Shown here one piece after another: positions 1-11,635 of a stretch of DNA of 64,000 bases. Numbering within the stretch: position 1 is the first letter of the stretch; every line of letters begins with the position of its first letter. Location of the stretch: the NCBI GenBank assembly GCA_003184365.1, contig NKYR01000077.1, positions 1 through 64,000 of the forward strand, given 5' to 3'. The DNA comes from Evernia prunastri (Eukaryota; Ascomycota; Lecanoromycetes; Lecanorales; Parmeliaceae). The notes beneath the pieces were generated by a model. The model made no database searches. It was not told where the DNA came from and worked only from the letters and a program-made list of their open reading frames with translations. The position numbers were made by a program, and so were the translations under genes.

Positions 1-130
1 ATAGCCTCATGATTGCCATTTGCGTGATTCAGCCTCATGGTTGCCATTGTTTGCTACAGGGAAGAGATTTAGGATACTAATGCGGAGATTGCCCAGCATC
101 TTTCCCGTGAAGCCTACACCTAGAGCCAAA

Positions 131-759
131 ATGTTTTATGCATCGGCTCATTTCACGCTCTTGTTATTACTGCTCTACCAGATCGCTTCAACAGCCTCAC
201 CTCCCAGCCCCCCATCACTAGCAATCCTCAACACAACCGCCCCGACAAACCCTTCCCTAACGTAAGTCCCCAACCCCCCTCCCCCCCTAATTCCCAATCC
301 ACCCTTACCAAAGACTGACCCCGCCTACCCAGCGCCTGTCCCCCCGAGGGTTACGAATTGAGTTCGGACTGGGAAGGTCCCGGCGTGATAACGGTCACCT
401 TCACCAACTACGGCCCCCCGGTCCCCCACCAGCCCGCCATCTACTGCGCCCAAAAAGCCGTCCTGGACATCCGCGGCCACCGCGGGCCCCGCTGGCGCCT
501 CCCGACCGGCCGGGCCGAGCTCGCGTACGGGCAAAGCGACGGGACGACCATGGTCCATCTGAGCGTGCTGCCGCGGCCGGAGGTGACGTGGATCATGTGT
601 TACTATGCGATGCTGCTGGTCGATAGTTTCACGGAGGCGTGGGGGACCGTGACGTTTGATTACGAGGTCGGGATCACGGCCGTGGGGGACGTGGCGGTGC
701 GGGGGAATCTGACGGCGTGGGCGGATCGTGGGGAGGGGCTGGGTGTTGGGGAGGAGTGA
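131..759 (+). CDS. small secreted protein, 185 aa, function unknown
   Basis: Two exons, 131-261 and 333-759, are joined across a 71-nt GTAAGT...CCCAG intron, and the reading frame is continuous to TGA. The ATG at 131 is chosen because it opens a clear signal peptide (MFYASAHF followed by five leucines, then an Ala/Ser/Pro-rich cleavage region). The mature part begins near A-C-P-P-E-G-Y-E-L and has only three cysteines, so it is not a classic cysteine-knot effector. Exon 2 is strongly GC-biased at third positions, unlike the flanking DNA, which supports real coding. No family was recognised. It could be a secreted effector-like or cell-wall protein; that is inference only. Confidence 0.7.
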
Positions 760-1845
760 GCGGGATGGCCCGTGAGCCGGTCGGATTCGGAGGCCGATGG
801 AGTCGCTTGAGTGCCCTTCAGTAACCGTGCATTTTTCGAGATTGATTGATTCCCTTTGAAGATGGTATTTATGATTCTGATTACGTACACTAGTGTCCTC
901 GCTATATCCAATTACTCACAGCTGGCAGATGCAATGTGACGTTATAAGTACTTGGTACTCCGTACTCTATCGCAATACCGCGACCCTGCAATGTAATTAT
1001 ACATCGCAATGTCAGAGATGTCAGGTATATATAGCTATATCAGTCAACGCAGCTATCCCTGTCGCAATGCAGAGATGCAGGCATATACAGATTATACATA
1101 CATATACAGTGTATGAAGAGGATGTAACGCCAGACCGGACCAGCTGGCGTCGCTTATTCCGAGCCCCGAGACCGGCTCATGTGTGTGCTTCTCCGGCGCT
1201 ACAACATATCAGGTACGGCGGATGATGAACGACAGTAGAACAGAACCTAGAGAAAACTTTTTGAGGGAACTATTCTCAAAGCACTCTCTAGAGGACACTC
1301 TTCGGAAGACGCTCTTCCGGGAGCACTCTTTGGGGGGTGTCCTTTGATGGCATTCTTCGAGCTATACTCTTTGAGAAACACTCTTAGAAGCTTATTTTTG
1401 TATTTTCTTCTTTCCCTATTTTTTTCTTCCATCAATCAGGTACCTCTAAGAATGCTCCTTGAAAAATATTTCTCCCGAAATATCTCCCGCAGAGTGCTCT
1501 TCGAATAGTATCCTCAAGAACACCTTTAAAGATTACCCTTGAACAGTGCCTTTATTGATATCATTAAATATCAAGAGTTTGGAATTTTGAATTTTTTTAT
1601 GTTTTGTTATGCTGCCGATCGTCGTCCGCGATAGAGACTGGCTTATGCGTGAGTGACTTCGGCGCTACAAAATATTGAGGCGCTATTCAATGCACGACCC
1701 ACCTTTTGCCACTGGTACGAGCATGGCCGCGGAGGCTTGTTGCGACTTTGCATAGCACAAGAGTACACATAAAGTCCGCTTCAACGCCTACCTACCTACG
1801 GTAATCGATGATACCTAAGATACAGAATCCCTCCCGAAAGATACC
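760..1845. other. intergenic stretch, no gene seen
   Basis: No coding signal was recognised between the secreted protein and the GMC oxidoreductase. The part from about 1250 to 1560 holds degenerate CTCTT-type short repeats, listed separately. Confidence 0.5.
1250..1560. repeat. degenerate short repeats with CTCTT / AAGA cores
   Basis: Variants of a roughly 15-20 nt phrase recur here: CACTCT, GAAGACGCTCTT, GAGCACTCTTTG, ACTCTTTGAGAAACACTCTT, then CCTCAAGAACACC. Many units are partly self-complementary (AAGA against TCTT). Similar phrases recur at 24290-24370. They are too diverged for a fixed period to be assigned by eye. Confidence 0.35.
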
Positions 1846-4195
1846 ATGTTGGCAAAGATGCTTTCCGTGCCCCTTCCGCCCCTTCCACAATTTATATGCG
1901 CACTTTTTATTGCATCTCAAACACTCACAACGGTCTTGGCTGCACAAAAGACTTTACTTGGAAGCTCGTTCGGAATTCCAAATGTCAATGTGACGTTTGA
2001 TTATGTGGTACAGAATTTGGAAGCTTCGTTCCTTCAAGTGTGAACGGCTGTGCTGATCAAACCACAGGTCATTGGAGGAGGCACGTCGGGGCTCACAGTA
2101 GCCAAGAGGCTTGCCGAGGACCCCAGTGTCTCGGTCGCTGTCGTCGAAGCTGGTGGCTTCTATGAGCTTGACAATGGCAATCTAAGCCAAATACCCGCAT
2201 TCTGCACACGTTACTCCTCAGACGCTGTGACGGACATCCAGCCTCTTGTCGATTGGGGATTCATTACTCAACCTCAGCCGGTAAGGATCATACTCTAGCT
2301 TGGATGTTGCATTGGGCTCTCTTTCTTTAACGTATTGTTCCTAGGGTCTTAATGGACGTTTGCTCCACTACACACAAGGGAAGACATTCGGAGGAGGGTA
2401 AGCCTCCGCGCTCGTCGAAGTTCGGGTACTCCCATTGATGATGGTGCAGTTCCGCACGTAATTATTTGACATATCATAGGTTCGCAAAGCTTAATGATGA
2501 CAGATGCTTCACCACTAACCGTCTGTAGAGGTACTAAAGGATCTTACCAGCAATGGGCTGACAAGGTGGATGACCAAAGCTTCACGTTCGAGAATCTCTT
2601 GCCTTACTTTCAAAAAAGTATCAATTTCACAGCTCCAGATTACAGCAAGCTTCCTCTGGGAGATAATGTATCCTATGATGCCACGGCGTTTAGTCCTACA
2701 GGAGGTCCACTTCAACTCTCGTATAGCAACTATCGCCAACCGATAACACCATCTGTGGAGGAATCCATGACTTCACTTGGCGTCAAATCAATACCGGGAC
2801 TAAACAGTGGTAATTTAATTGGCTATTCTAGATATACTTCTACTATTGATTCGGTGGACGAAACAAGAAGTTCATCTGAGACATCTTTCTTGAGGAACGC
2901 GATAGCAACCTCATTCCTGCAAGTGTACCACAATACAGCGGCCAGAAGAATCCTATTCGATGGAAATAAGACAGCCACAGGAGTCGAGGTGGCCACGGCT
3001 GATGACTTGTACATACTGTCAGCGAGGAAAGAGGTCATCGTTGCTGCCGGTGTGGTAAGTTTGATGCAAAAGTTTATGCTGTCAATCGGGCCGGCTTACC
3101 GGACATCAGTTCAAATCTCCTCAGATTCTGATGGTCTCAGGCATCGGTCCAGCAGCGACCCTCCAATCGCTTGGGATCCCTGTTCTCTCGAATATAGCAG
3201 GAGTGGGCCTGAATCTCTGGGTAAGATTCCTTAATACCATGTTTTACGCGTCCTAGTCTACTTACGATTGAGTAGGACCAACCGTATTTTGGCGTTGTTC
3301 ATCGAGTCAACGTGACCACAAACCAGCAGCTCGCCAGCTCAGCATACCTAAACACGGCTACGTCAGATTACCTCAACAACCAGACGGGACCTTTGACGAA
3401 CAACGGAGGTGATATACTAGGTGAGTTTTGTCACTGACGCTCGAACTTGGTTTTCATTCTGACTCTTTCTTTAGGATTCGAGAAGGTGCCCCAGTCATAC
3501 CGAAGCAATCTAAGCGCATCTGCACTGAAAGACTTGACCCAATTCGCGCCGGACTGGCCCGAATTGGAGCTTCTACCAGTCGCAGCTACAAACATCCCTG
3601 TGAATGACAGCTTCGATTACACTTCTTTCAGAATTGTCGGAGCGGCCCCCCTCTCCCGCGGAAACGTCACCATCAACTCAACAGACACGGACGACAAGCC
3701 GCTCATCAGCCCCAATTGGCTTCTCTCCCCCACGGACCAAGAGGTCGCGGTACAAGGCCTGAAAGTGGCCCGGGATATTGCCAAAGCGAGTGGTATTACC
3801 GTCGGCGCCGAGCTCTTTCCCGGGCCGTCTGTACAGACGGACGCCCAGATCCTCGAGGCGATCAAAAACTCACTGACTCCGATTCATCACGCTGTTGGCA
3901 CATGTGCGCGCTGAGACTCCACAAAACGAATGCAGGAGGGGCTGACAGCTGCCACAGGTGCCATGGGTAATGCGTCCAACCCCGACGCTGTCGTTGACAC
4001 GAGCGGAAGGGTATTCGGAGTCAGCTCACTGCGAGTAGTTGACGCGTCGACTTTTCCTCTGCTTCCGCCTGGACACTGTCAATCCACTGTTTGTAAGTCT
4101 CCATGCGATCTTCACGGCTTTTTGTAGACTAATAGATGCATCTTTCAGACATGCTGGCGGAGAAGTATGCGGATAACATCAAAAATGGAATCTAG
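1846..4195 (+). CDS. secreted GMC oxidoreductase (glucose/aryl-alcohol/choline oxidase-type flavoprotein), 616 aa
   Basis: FAD-dependent oxidoreductase of the glucose-methanol-choline family, probably secreted and oxidising an alcohol or sugar; the substrate cannot be read. Ten exons: 1846-2007, 2068-2280, 2345-2397, 2450-2479, 2529-3054, 3110-3220, 3276-3420, 3475-3903, 3958-4092, 4149-4195. They sum to exactly 617 codons. An N-terminal signal sequence (residues 1-34) precedes the FAD-binding motif V-I-G-G-G-T-S-G at about 55-62 with an E-A-G end. The family signature G-G-S-A-R-N-Y-L-T-Y-H-R-G (about 141-153) is built across a 30-nt micro-exon. The C-terminal catalytic region has H-H-A-V-G-T-C-A-M-G and L-P-P-G-H-C-Q-S-T-V with His near 596; the residue after this His is Cys where Pro is usual. 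The gene looks intact. Confidence 0.9.
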
Positions 4196-4798
4196 ACAAT
4201 AGTTTGCTCATTTATATCATCAAAAGCGATCACTGCGCCTCCTGCCTGCAGTCCAGTATCCCTCACCCTGGTAGGCCTGGTGACATTGTCCGAACCTTGA
4301 CTCAAATAATATTCGTCATGAGTCTCTATATTTTGTCGACGTTAGCGAGAGTTGATATAGTAAACTAGAATATAACTACTGCGTAATGTGAGTTCAGAAA
4401 TAGTACTGCTTTTGAGCCGAGCCGCTACGATATGTGCACATTTTTCTTGTCAGCTTGGGCCCCGATGGTCACATGCTCAATGATTAGGCAGCTTTCTGCG
4501 TCGTTCTAGCCAGGGCTGACTCATCCAAAAGCTCACAATCCGATCCCCGTCGTTTGCAGGACAAACGGTGTAACCAGCCAGTATTGAAGAATCGACACGC
4601 CCATTTTCTCCTACTCAAGTTTGATCTCTTACGATTGCTGCGAAACCCTGTTACCACTGTTGTAAGCCATCCCTATTCAGCCGGCACCCTGTGGTGACAT
4701 AGTGCACTAGCTCGCATATCCACAATTAGAGAGGAAGTCCTGCTACCTACGTCACCAGAGAGATCAAACACGAATTGGCAAACAAGCGCCCTCAAAAA
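4196..4798. other. intergenic, no gene seen
   Basis: Normal-composition spacer between the GMC gene and the acyltransferase relic. No conserved frame or RNA gene was noticed. Confidence 0.5.
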
Positions 4799-6094
4799 AT
4801 GTTACCGCTCTTATTCCTCCTGACACAAATCGTCGCCACAGCTCTAGTAATCGGCTTTACGCGCCCATCGTCGACATTCCGACTTGGCACACTTCCCCCT
4901 CGTCGCAACCTGCACCTGGATCTCCGTCTCGACGTCTTGCCAACACGCGGGGCGTAGTCCATGGGCTGCCATGGCCGCTGGCTACTCGGTGACCTATCTC
5001 CTGCAATAGGTTCCGAAAACGGACATTTGAGACGCAAGCCCAGGGTAGGAATGCTCTGCGGAGTAGGCCACAGGGGTTGTAGAATGGTTCCGATGCTAAG
5101 TTCCAGCCACATAGTCGCGAATACTTACTTCCGTCGTCTGAAATACGGCCTCGCAGCCGCGTCTATCTTTCGAACCGATGATACGAAAAACTTGCACGCT
5201 TTCTCTCCTCCAAGCAATCAGACACGATTCCTTCACGGGCAACGTTCATCCGCTGGACCTTTCTCAAAACCGTCGCCTGTTGTCTCGTGCTCGACACGTT
5301 AAGTCTCGACGCGAATACCGAAGCGGATATGAGATATTTCGCTCCGCAGCACGTACCGCTCCTGAGTCGTCTCTCCGAAGCATCCGCTGCAGAACTCGCC
5401 CCAAGAGTAGTCTCCCACGCTCGCGACCGGCCTCGCCGTTTTCTGCTCCCAAGAAGGCCTGCAAAGTCTCTTCGCATTCGCGGCGGTGGGCTTGGGCATC
5501 AGCGGCGTTGGTGCTTGGCGCCCGAGGTTTGGTTCCCTCCGTGACGCATATACTGTTCGGCGGTTCTGAAAGTAGATGTAGTTCTGCGAATAGAGAGCAG
5601 AGCATTCCGTCCTTGCTGACTGGCTTTGACAGTCGGATCTGGCATCAAGTTGAACCGCCGCATCGTGTCGGATCCGACGCGGTTCGTCGTCCGTGATTTG
5701 CTCCGCCTACCCCGGGACAGTGCGAGCGGGCGGTTACTCGGCGTTGATGCTGCATTTCTTCATTTCCGGGGTGGTTCACGCGGTCATCGATTCAGCCTCA
5801 GGCATACCGTGGGCTAGCTCTGGAGCGATCCGGTTCTTCTGCACGCAAGTTCTCGGTATCGCGCTCGAGGAGGCTGTACACAGTATGTACCATTCGGCTT
5901 TCGGCAGATCCCCACTCTCGACACCGCCGGCGTGGTGGGGTAGGTGTCTCGGCCAAGTCTGGGTGGCTTTTTTCTTGTCTTGGTCAGCGCCCGTGTGGCT
6001 CTATTCGATGTATCGAGCAAGAAGCGGTATGCAAGTCTCCTTGTTACCTTTTAGACCTCTGAGAGCTTTGATAGGGAAAGGGTCGAGTCAGTAG
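4799..6094 (+). pseudogene. decayed wax-synthase-type membrane O-acyltransferase (MBOAT_2-like)
   Basis: Pieces of one fungal wax-synthase-domain protein lie in order but in different frames. They are: an N-terminal hydrophobic start L-P-L-L-F-L-L-T-Q-I-V-A-T-A (from ATG 4799); V-A-T-C-T-W-I-S-V-S-T (about 4895); a segment stopped by TAG at 5007-5009; Y-G-L-A-A-A-S near 5140; M-R-Y-F-A-P-Q near 5330; F-A-F-A-A-V-G-L-G-I-S near 5470; W-H-Q near 5640; R-F-V-V-R-D-L-L-R-L-P-R near 5680; and the C-terminal H-F-F-I-S-G-V-V-H-A, which holds the family's conserved histidine, running open to 6094. At least five frame changes plus stops are needed, so this is a relic, not a spliced gene. Damage is mainly by indels, not RIP. 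Confidence 0.75.
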
Positions 6095-6159
6095 GAGTCA
6101 AGGAGATGAAAGCAATCGTCTGAGCTTGGACGAGGGGTATCAATGTTGTCAAAATGCTA

Positions 6160-6305
6160 TGCCAAATGACCAGGTAGTCCACGGGCAAATCGTCGCCGCA
6201 CTAAGAGTTTTATAAGCCTCGAGCTCTGACACAGCCAAAGTGCTTGACGAATGAAATTTATGCATTAGAGCAAAGATTAAAATCATTGTTGTCGGCTACT
6301 TTTCG
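6160..6305. repeat. diverged direct repeat, copy 1 (about 145 bp)
   Basis: Matches 6698-6845 in the same orientation along its length: CCAAATGACCAGGTAGTCC against CCAAATGATCAGGTAGTCC, then shared CCTCGAGCTCTGA and TACTTGACGAA/TGCTTGACGAA blocks, ending near TGGCTA(C/T)TTT. Differences are scattered. No coding frame is evident. Confidence 0.7.
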
Positions 6306-6697
6306 CCACAATGGGACTGGGGGTTAGCCGGTGGCATGGCATGGCAATTTCGCATAGTGGTGGTTCGCATACCAAGGTAATATCGCATAGCGGGACGCGA
6401 TGACCAGGAAGTCCGCGTCTTGATGGAAGCTCTATATACATGGGCTTTTCGTCAGTATTGGGTTACTTATCCGAATTCATCTCTTTCAGAATTATAGCAT
6501 TCTTTCCCGCCCGCCCGCGCCCGTACACAGCTTCAGTCACTCCAGATCTATGCTACGCAGGCGTGGGAATATCCTTAGCACTGGGGGGGACTACACATGC
6601 CCCTTCAGGTAGCTAGCCCCGGTCCTGAGACCCCGCAACAACATGGACACGATTCCAGCCGTTTTGGTGACTGTACATGAGATGATATTTGAAGGCT

Positions 6698-6845
6698 AAC
6701 ATGCCAAATGATCAGGTAGTCCTCGGGCATATCGTCACCATACTAAAGGTCTCATGAGCCTCGAGCTCTGAGGCGACGGAAGTACTTGACGAAGGAAGCC
6801 AATATTCTGGAGCGAAGGAAATCATAATCGTTGGCTATTTTGCTT
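6698..6845. repeat. diverged direct repeat, copy 2 (about 145 bp)
   Basis: Second copy of the repeat at 6160-6305, about 540 bp downstream, just 3' of the acyltransferase relic. The pair may be a duplicated flank of that gene or remnants of terminal repeats. The rest of 6095-7170 holds nothing recognised. Confidence 0.7.
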
Positions 6846-7170
6846 ATATCAGTGCGCCTTTCGAACGATCAGAGCACGCTCGCGACACCTGCACTGTCAC
6901 GTTGCTAATAAAGCAATATCTTATTTTGAATAGCAAGCAGAGCAGCTTTAGAACTAGAACATACCATCCACAAAGTCTCATCTAGCCTGTATTCTCAATT
7001 TTCAAAATTCACTTCGCAATGGGCGCTTTTATGGAATTGCATGCTTTCATCGCTATACCAGTGTGCAGTAGATCCAACGCGAATTCATCCGCCGCTCGCT
7101 CGCCTAGAGCCCCACAAACCCCGAGTGTGCTCCATTCGCAGTACGCTCTGCACCAGCCAACTTCCCCGTC

Positions 7171-9141
7171 TCACTCATCGCGAAGTCTTCCGTGAACTTT
7201 CAACTCTGGAGCCTTGGACCTCGCAAGGATTCTGAGTTCGAAGTTTGACGACTTCAAGACGTCCAGAGGCTCGAAAGTTTTCGTTTTGGACTCTGGCAAG
7301 GGCGATGTCAGAGCTGCCTCGAAATTGGGGAAGTCCTTCACGAATTGGTCCAAGATGGTCTGTTTGTCGTGGTCGAAATTTTTGCTATATTTCGTTGACT
7401 TGAACTCGGTAGCTACGCGTGTATGTATGTCGTTAGCGCACCGTTATTGCGCACAATGAAGCTGGGATAAGCTCCACGGCTTTCATTGTTTGACTCACCG
7501 AGATAGCGAGCTATCCTTACGAGATTGAATACCATCGCCGCCTGTGTCTCCGGGGTCGTACTCTGATGCTCATTCGACCCCCCTAGCTGACTAGCCCAGT
7601 ATTTCATCTGGCGGCTTTCATAATCCAAGTCTTTGTACAGCTGTGCTGCATCGACTTTGAGATTTCTGTGCTTCATATAATCTGCAAATTGCTGATCCTT
7701 GAGCGAATTCTGCATCGCAGTTATAAGTTGAAGATCGAGTCTCAACAAGTCCTTTGCAGGCGCCGGGGGCAGGTTCGGCAGTGAGATCTGCGAATCCGAC
7801 TTGGTTAGATCGCGCTCATCGATGGCTGCAATTTGCATTTGACGAGCGATAGTGTCCTTCAGAACCATCTCAGTTGTAGAAAGGGTACTGAAAAGGCCTT
7901 CGGTCAGTTTAGCTAATTCCCGAGACCAAAGATCGAGGCTAGCGGGTCCATCGAGCGGCTCATCTGGACCTTCCCTAAATTTAATGCTTCTTAGGGGGAG
8001 GCGTGAGATTCCCGGGAAAGAAAAGAGTTCTCTGAGCTGAATGGTAGATGTCGAGTTGTAAGGTTCGCCCAGGCTGGACAAAACACGTTCTACGATCAAA
8101 TTATCAGCTAGTCCTAGCAGAAGAGTGCTCTCGGGGAGTTGGGAAAGGATCGGAGATTGCAAAGTAACAACACGTCCTGAGATGGGGAGTATTTAGGGGA
8201 ACGCTCACGGAGTGAAACTACCATATCTGCAAGAGTCCCGGCTATGTTATTTCTCAACAATTTGATCGCTTCGGACTGTTGATTCAGCGCTTGGTCAATA
8301 AGAATATGACCCTGGAACAATCCAGTTCCCCATATTTCCAAACGGTCCCCAATGCCTTGAAAGGTCTCCTTGTGGGTTGGATACTGGACTGACATTGATC
8401 TAAGAATTTTGAGGCACGTCGAATAAAGGAGTTCGATAATAGGGCGGAATACGTTTTCAGTCGGCTTTTGAATTGGGGGCGTTACAAATCGGTCATCGAT
8501 ATTCGGTGGTGCAGTCTCTGTGTGCCTGTTATTTACCGGTGATGAAGATGCTTGTGATGTGCCAGGAGGCTGCAGTCGCCTCAAAGTGTCTGAACCCAGG
8601 GAGTGATCCTCATCGGATCGTTCCAAGACTTGGTCATTCCCAAGGAGATGGGCATGGTAGCCAGAAGCCGGTAGTGCAATGGTGAGAAGTCCGTCGTTGC
8701 ATTTCTTCAATGCGTCCAATATTTCCTGAGCCTGTTGCCGGTGCCCATCCACCAAAAACTTACCCGCCACCATTTATCACTGAAGGTCTTGGGCTTGTCC
8801 GCAGTTTTCGAGGATGCAATTCCATTTTTCGGATATAGCCGCTCTGATATTTGGACGTACGACTCCACACGATCTATATTCATCGACAAAGACACTTCCG
8901 CATCTTCTGGCAGCTTGGAAATTAGAGTCTCAAAGTCCTCAATTTTCTCAATCCCCACGCGCCTTTTCCACTCCGCAAGTCTCGCTTTCTCCGTAAGAAG
9001 GCGAACGAAGAGGCCATCGACCCTTGGATCTTGAGCCTTCTGTCGCAGGAAATTTACACCACGGTAAAGGTTGTCCACCACCGCAGCTAGGTTGCCCAAC
9101 GAAGTGATAGCAGAAAGGGAGTCCATAGCAGGTGAAGCCAT
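7171..9141 (-). CDS. helical protein with HeLo-like N-terminal region, 606 aa
   Basis: Four exons on the minus strand: 9141-8764, 8731-8209, 8176-7499 and 7412-7171, summing to exactly 607 codons. Residues about 1-110 resemble the HeLo (prion-inhibition and propagation) region of fungal heterokaryon-incompatibility proteins: a hydrophobic start S-L-G-N-L-A-A-V-V-D-N-L-Y, then E-K-A-R-L-A-E-W-K-R-R-V-G. The remainder is predicted helical, with a polar linker near 170-220 and no kinase, STAND or transmembrane signature. Such domains act in membrane-targeted cell death in related proteins; that role here is inference. Introns 1 and 2 would be only 32 nt (GTAAGT...ACAG, possibly 38 nt; GTGAGC...TCAG), yet both restore frame. 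The last intron (7413-7498) is normal. Confidence 0.65.
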
Positions 9142-10156
9142 ATGGAAACTTAGAGGCGGCCGACGAAACTATCGTAGTTATGTCTCGTGTGTCAAAAATG
9201 CGACCGGGCGGAGTCCTGGTTAGAACGATGCGGAGGGATAGGGTATAATGAGGCTGTAGCGAGTCTTGCCTGAAATTAGGGTGTAGAATATCGTATTGGG
9301 AATTATTATGTCTTAGTGGTCTCTTGTACCAAAAAAATCAAGAACTAGGTAGATGTAGAAGAGACGACTATTTTTGTGCAGTGAAGCCCATGTTAATACC
9401 ACGCTAGTGTGTTAACTGCTACTGAGGGGTAGTCAAATTAACACATGGTACAATGGCATGCCACTATTAGTGTGTGGCAATGCAAGTCATTGATTGGACA
9501 CCTCGGTCCCTTATTTCATGAAAACAATTGCACAAAAGCTGGGCATAGCGTAAATCTGTCCCATGCCAGTGGCAGGATCAGGCCGATAAAATACCGGTCT
9601 CTTTCCTCGGGTCTGACGGTGTAAGAACAAGTCGCACTTTCGGACCTCTTAGGATCAAAACGTAAATGTGCAACAATAGTAAAACCCATGAGTATCGCTG
9701 GCTGCTCTGGCCCTGCTCGATTCTGCGATACGGATTGATTCGTGAGACAAGGTTCTTCGAAGTTTGGGGAGCATTACGCCGGTGTACGGCGAAGATTAGA
9801 CGGAGAACAATTGGGTGGGGGTGAAAGTACTAGAGGAGTCCGGACGATGAAAAAATTCAATGGTAGGTCCGGTGATAGGCAATGGGTTCAAGCAACTGTG
9901 GGTTTTCGGTTGTTCCCTCGAATGAGATCTGTTGAGCTGTACAATATGATCTCAGACTCGACGCTGGTAGAAGCGCCGGCTTCACTGATCTCTATGCACG
10001 GCTAATTCTCCTAAACTAATTAGTGAAGCTCCCTCCACGGTCGTAGCATCTCAGAGCAACGTTGGTCCTTCAAAATGTGTGTTAAACCTTGCGCACTTCG
10101 GTATCTGTCTGACTGAACAGCAAGGCATTCACATGAGGGGTGGCATGCCTCCCGTA
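9142..10156. other. intergenic, no gene seen
   Basis: Spacer upstream of the HeLo-like gene, containing its promoter. No conserved frame was recognised. Confidence 0.5.
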
Positions 10157-11635
10157 GTTCATCATAAAGATTGACGGTGTTAAAGCGGTTCATTGCTAGG
10201 TAAAACGAAGGTTGTTTGGGCAAATTGGTGAAAAGTTGTAACTCTTTTGGGACATGCGCCTAAAACGTCCAGAACGTTTTGATGAAAATGCTAAACCTTC
10301 ACCAAAAGAAGCAGAGTATACCCCCAAACACATCAGATTCTGTGTGAAGACAATCCTAACGTGTTTGTATCTTTTTTCCGGTATGCCCCTTAAATTGTCC
10401 AGGACATTGAATGTAAACCCTGAGTACATCGGATTCTACTGAAGACAACTCAAATGAGGTTGTATCTGCTTTAGGGTACGCCTCTAAAATGTCCTGAACA
10501 ATTGATGTACAAAGCCTGAAGCTTTACCAAAGAAAAGCAGAGTACACCCCTAAACAGACCACATTCTATGTGAAGCCAACCCGAATAGGTGGATAGAGAT
10601 GTATACAAGAACCCATGTTTGGTTTTACTAGCTACTACTGGATTAAGCTCCAAGGATAACGACTTTTGACACTGGCTGTGGTTGATGTACTTGCACTCCA
10701 GTCCCAGGCCAGCGACGACAACGGACTCTATGCTATCATCTGTACCCACCGATACGACATCTGTCTGTTGCCAAGGGTTGGAAGGGACTTGATGAGATAG
10801 ATATCCATTAGATCCGGCCGTATTGGCGTATCCGAACGCATTCTCAAACCTCTCGAACTCCGTGGTTGTTGTTTTTGAGTTAGCGGGATAGCACGAAGCG
10901 TATATGTGAATAATTTCATCGTCAGCAGACATATAGAACGTAGTTGAACACTCTACGTCAAGTGAGTTGCGATCTTTTTGTAGAATTTCTGCATGAATTC
11001 GAGGTCAGAAGAACGAATCTATGTTATGATTTTAAGCGATTTTATTCGAATACTAACTCAACGATTAATCCGATTCTAGATTCAGTCCACCTGAAAAGAC
11101 ACCGAAAGCTTATTAAGCTGACTCTCGAATCGAGCCCGACAAGAAGGCATCGAGAAGCGATAGGACTTATTCTGAAATGGACTTCTATGAGAAATCACTG
11201 AAAGATCGTCGAACTGTTTGAAGCAGATTCTTCAGAAAGACGTCAAGTATAGATACAGCTTGATTGAGGATGAGAAATTCATAATCCGAACAATTGTATC
11301 CGACTCGTACGTTGTGATCAATACCGACGTGCTGATCTATAGGATTATAGGCGCCACGTAAGTGTTACTCTTCACTTGTCTGGATATAAGATCAACATTT
11401 GCATCTACGACACGACTAACGCGGTCATGCAATATCATGTGAAGACTCGATAACTCTATCAGTATCCTCTAGAGAATGGAGACGCTTGATAACAAGCGTA
11501 TACTCAAGCAGCCAGACAGATTCGAGTTTCCATATTGAACGTTGTTCGAGAAGACTTCTTTGTTTCTATACGCTAAGTTGATCGCGCAAATGCCTCGGCT
11601 ACTAGTAGAGCTACGACAAGAGATATCCAAGTCAG
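10157..11635. repeat. 1.45-kb dispersed repeat, less-mutated copy
   Basis: Collinear with 18418-20333 once two solo LTRs in that copy are discounted. Anchors are ATCATAAAGATTGA(C/A)GG, CCTAAAACGTCCAGAAC and TTCTTTGTTTCTATACGCT. The copy here keeps C and G where the other has T and A. It is not obviously protein coding now; the longest frames are short and match no family I know. The element class is unknown. Confidence 0.8.

Noticed and set aside
2494..3234. GMC gene as a pseudogene with a broken N-terminal signature and a stop near 3912
   Set aside because: Introns 2398-2449, 2480-2528 and 3904-3957 remove the apparent breaks and restore the family motifs in phase.
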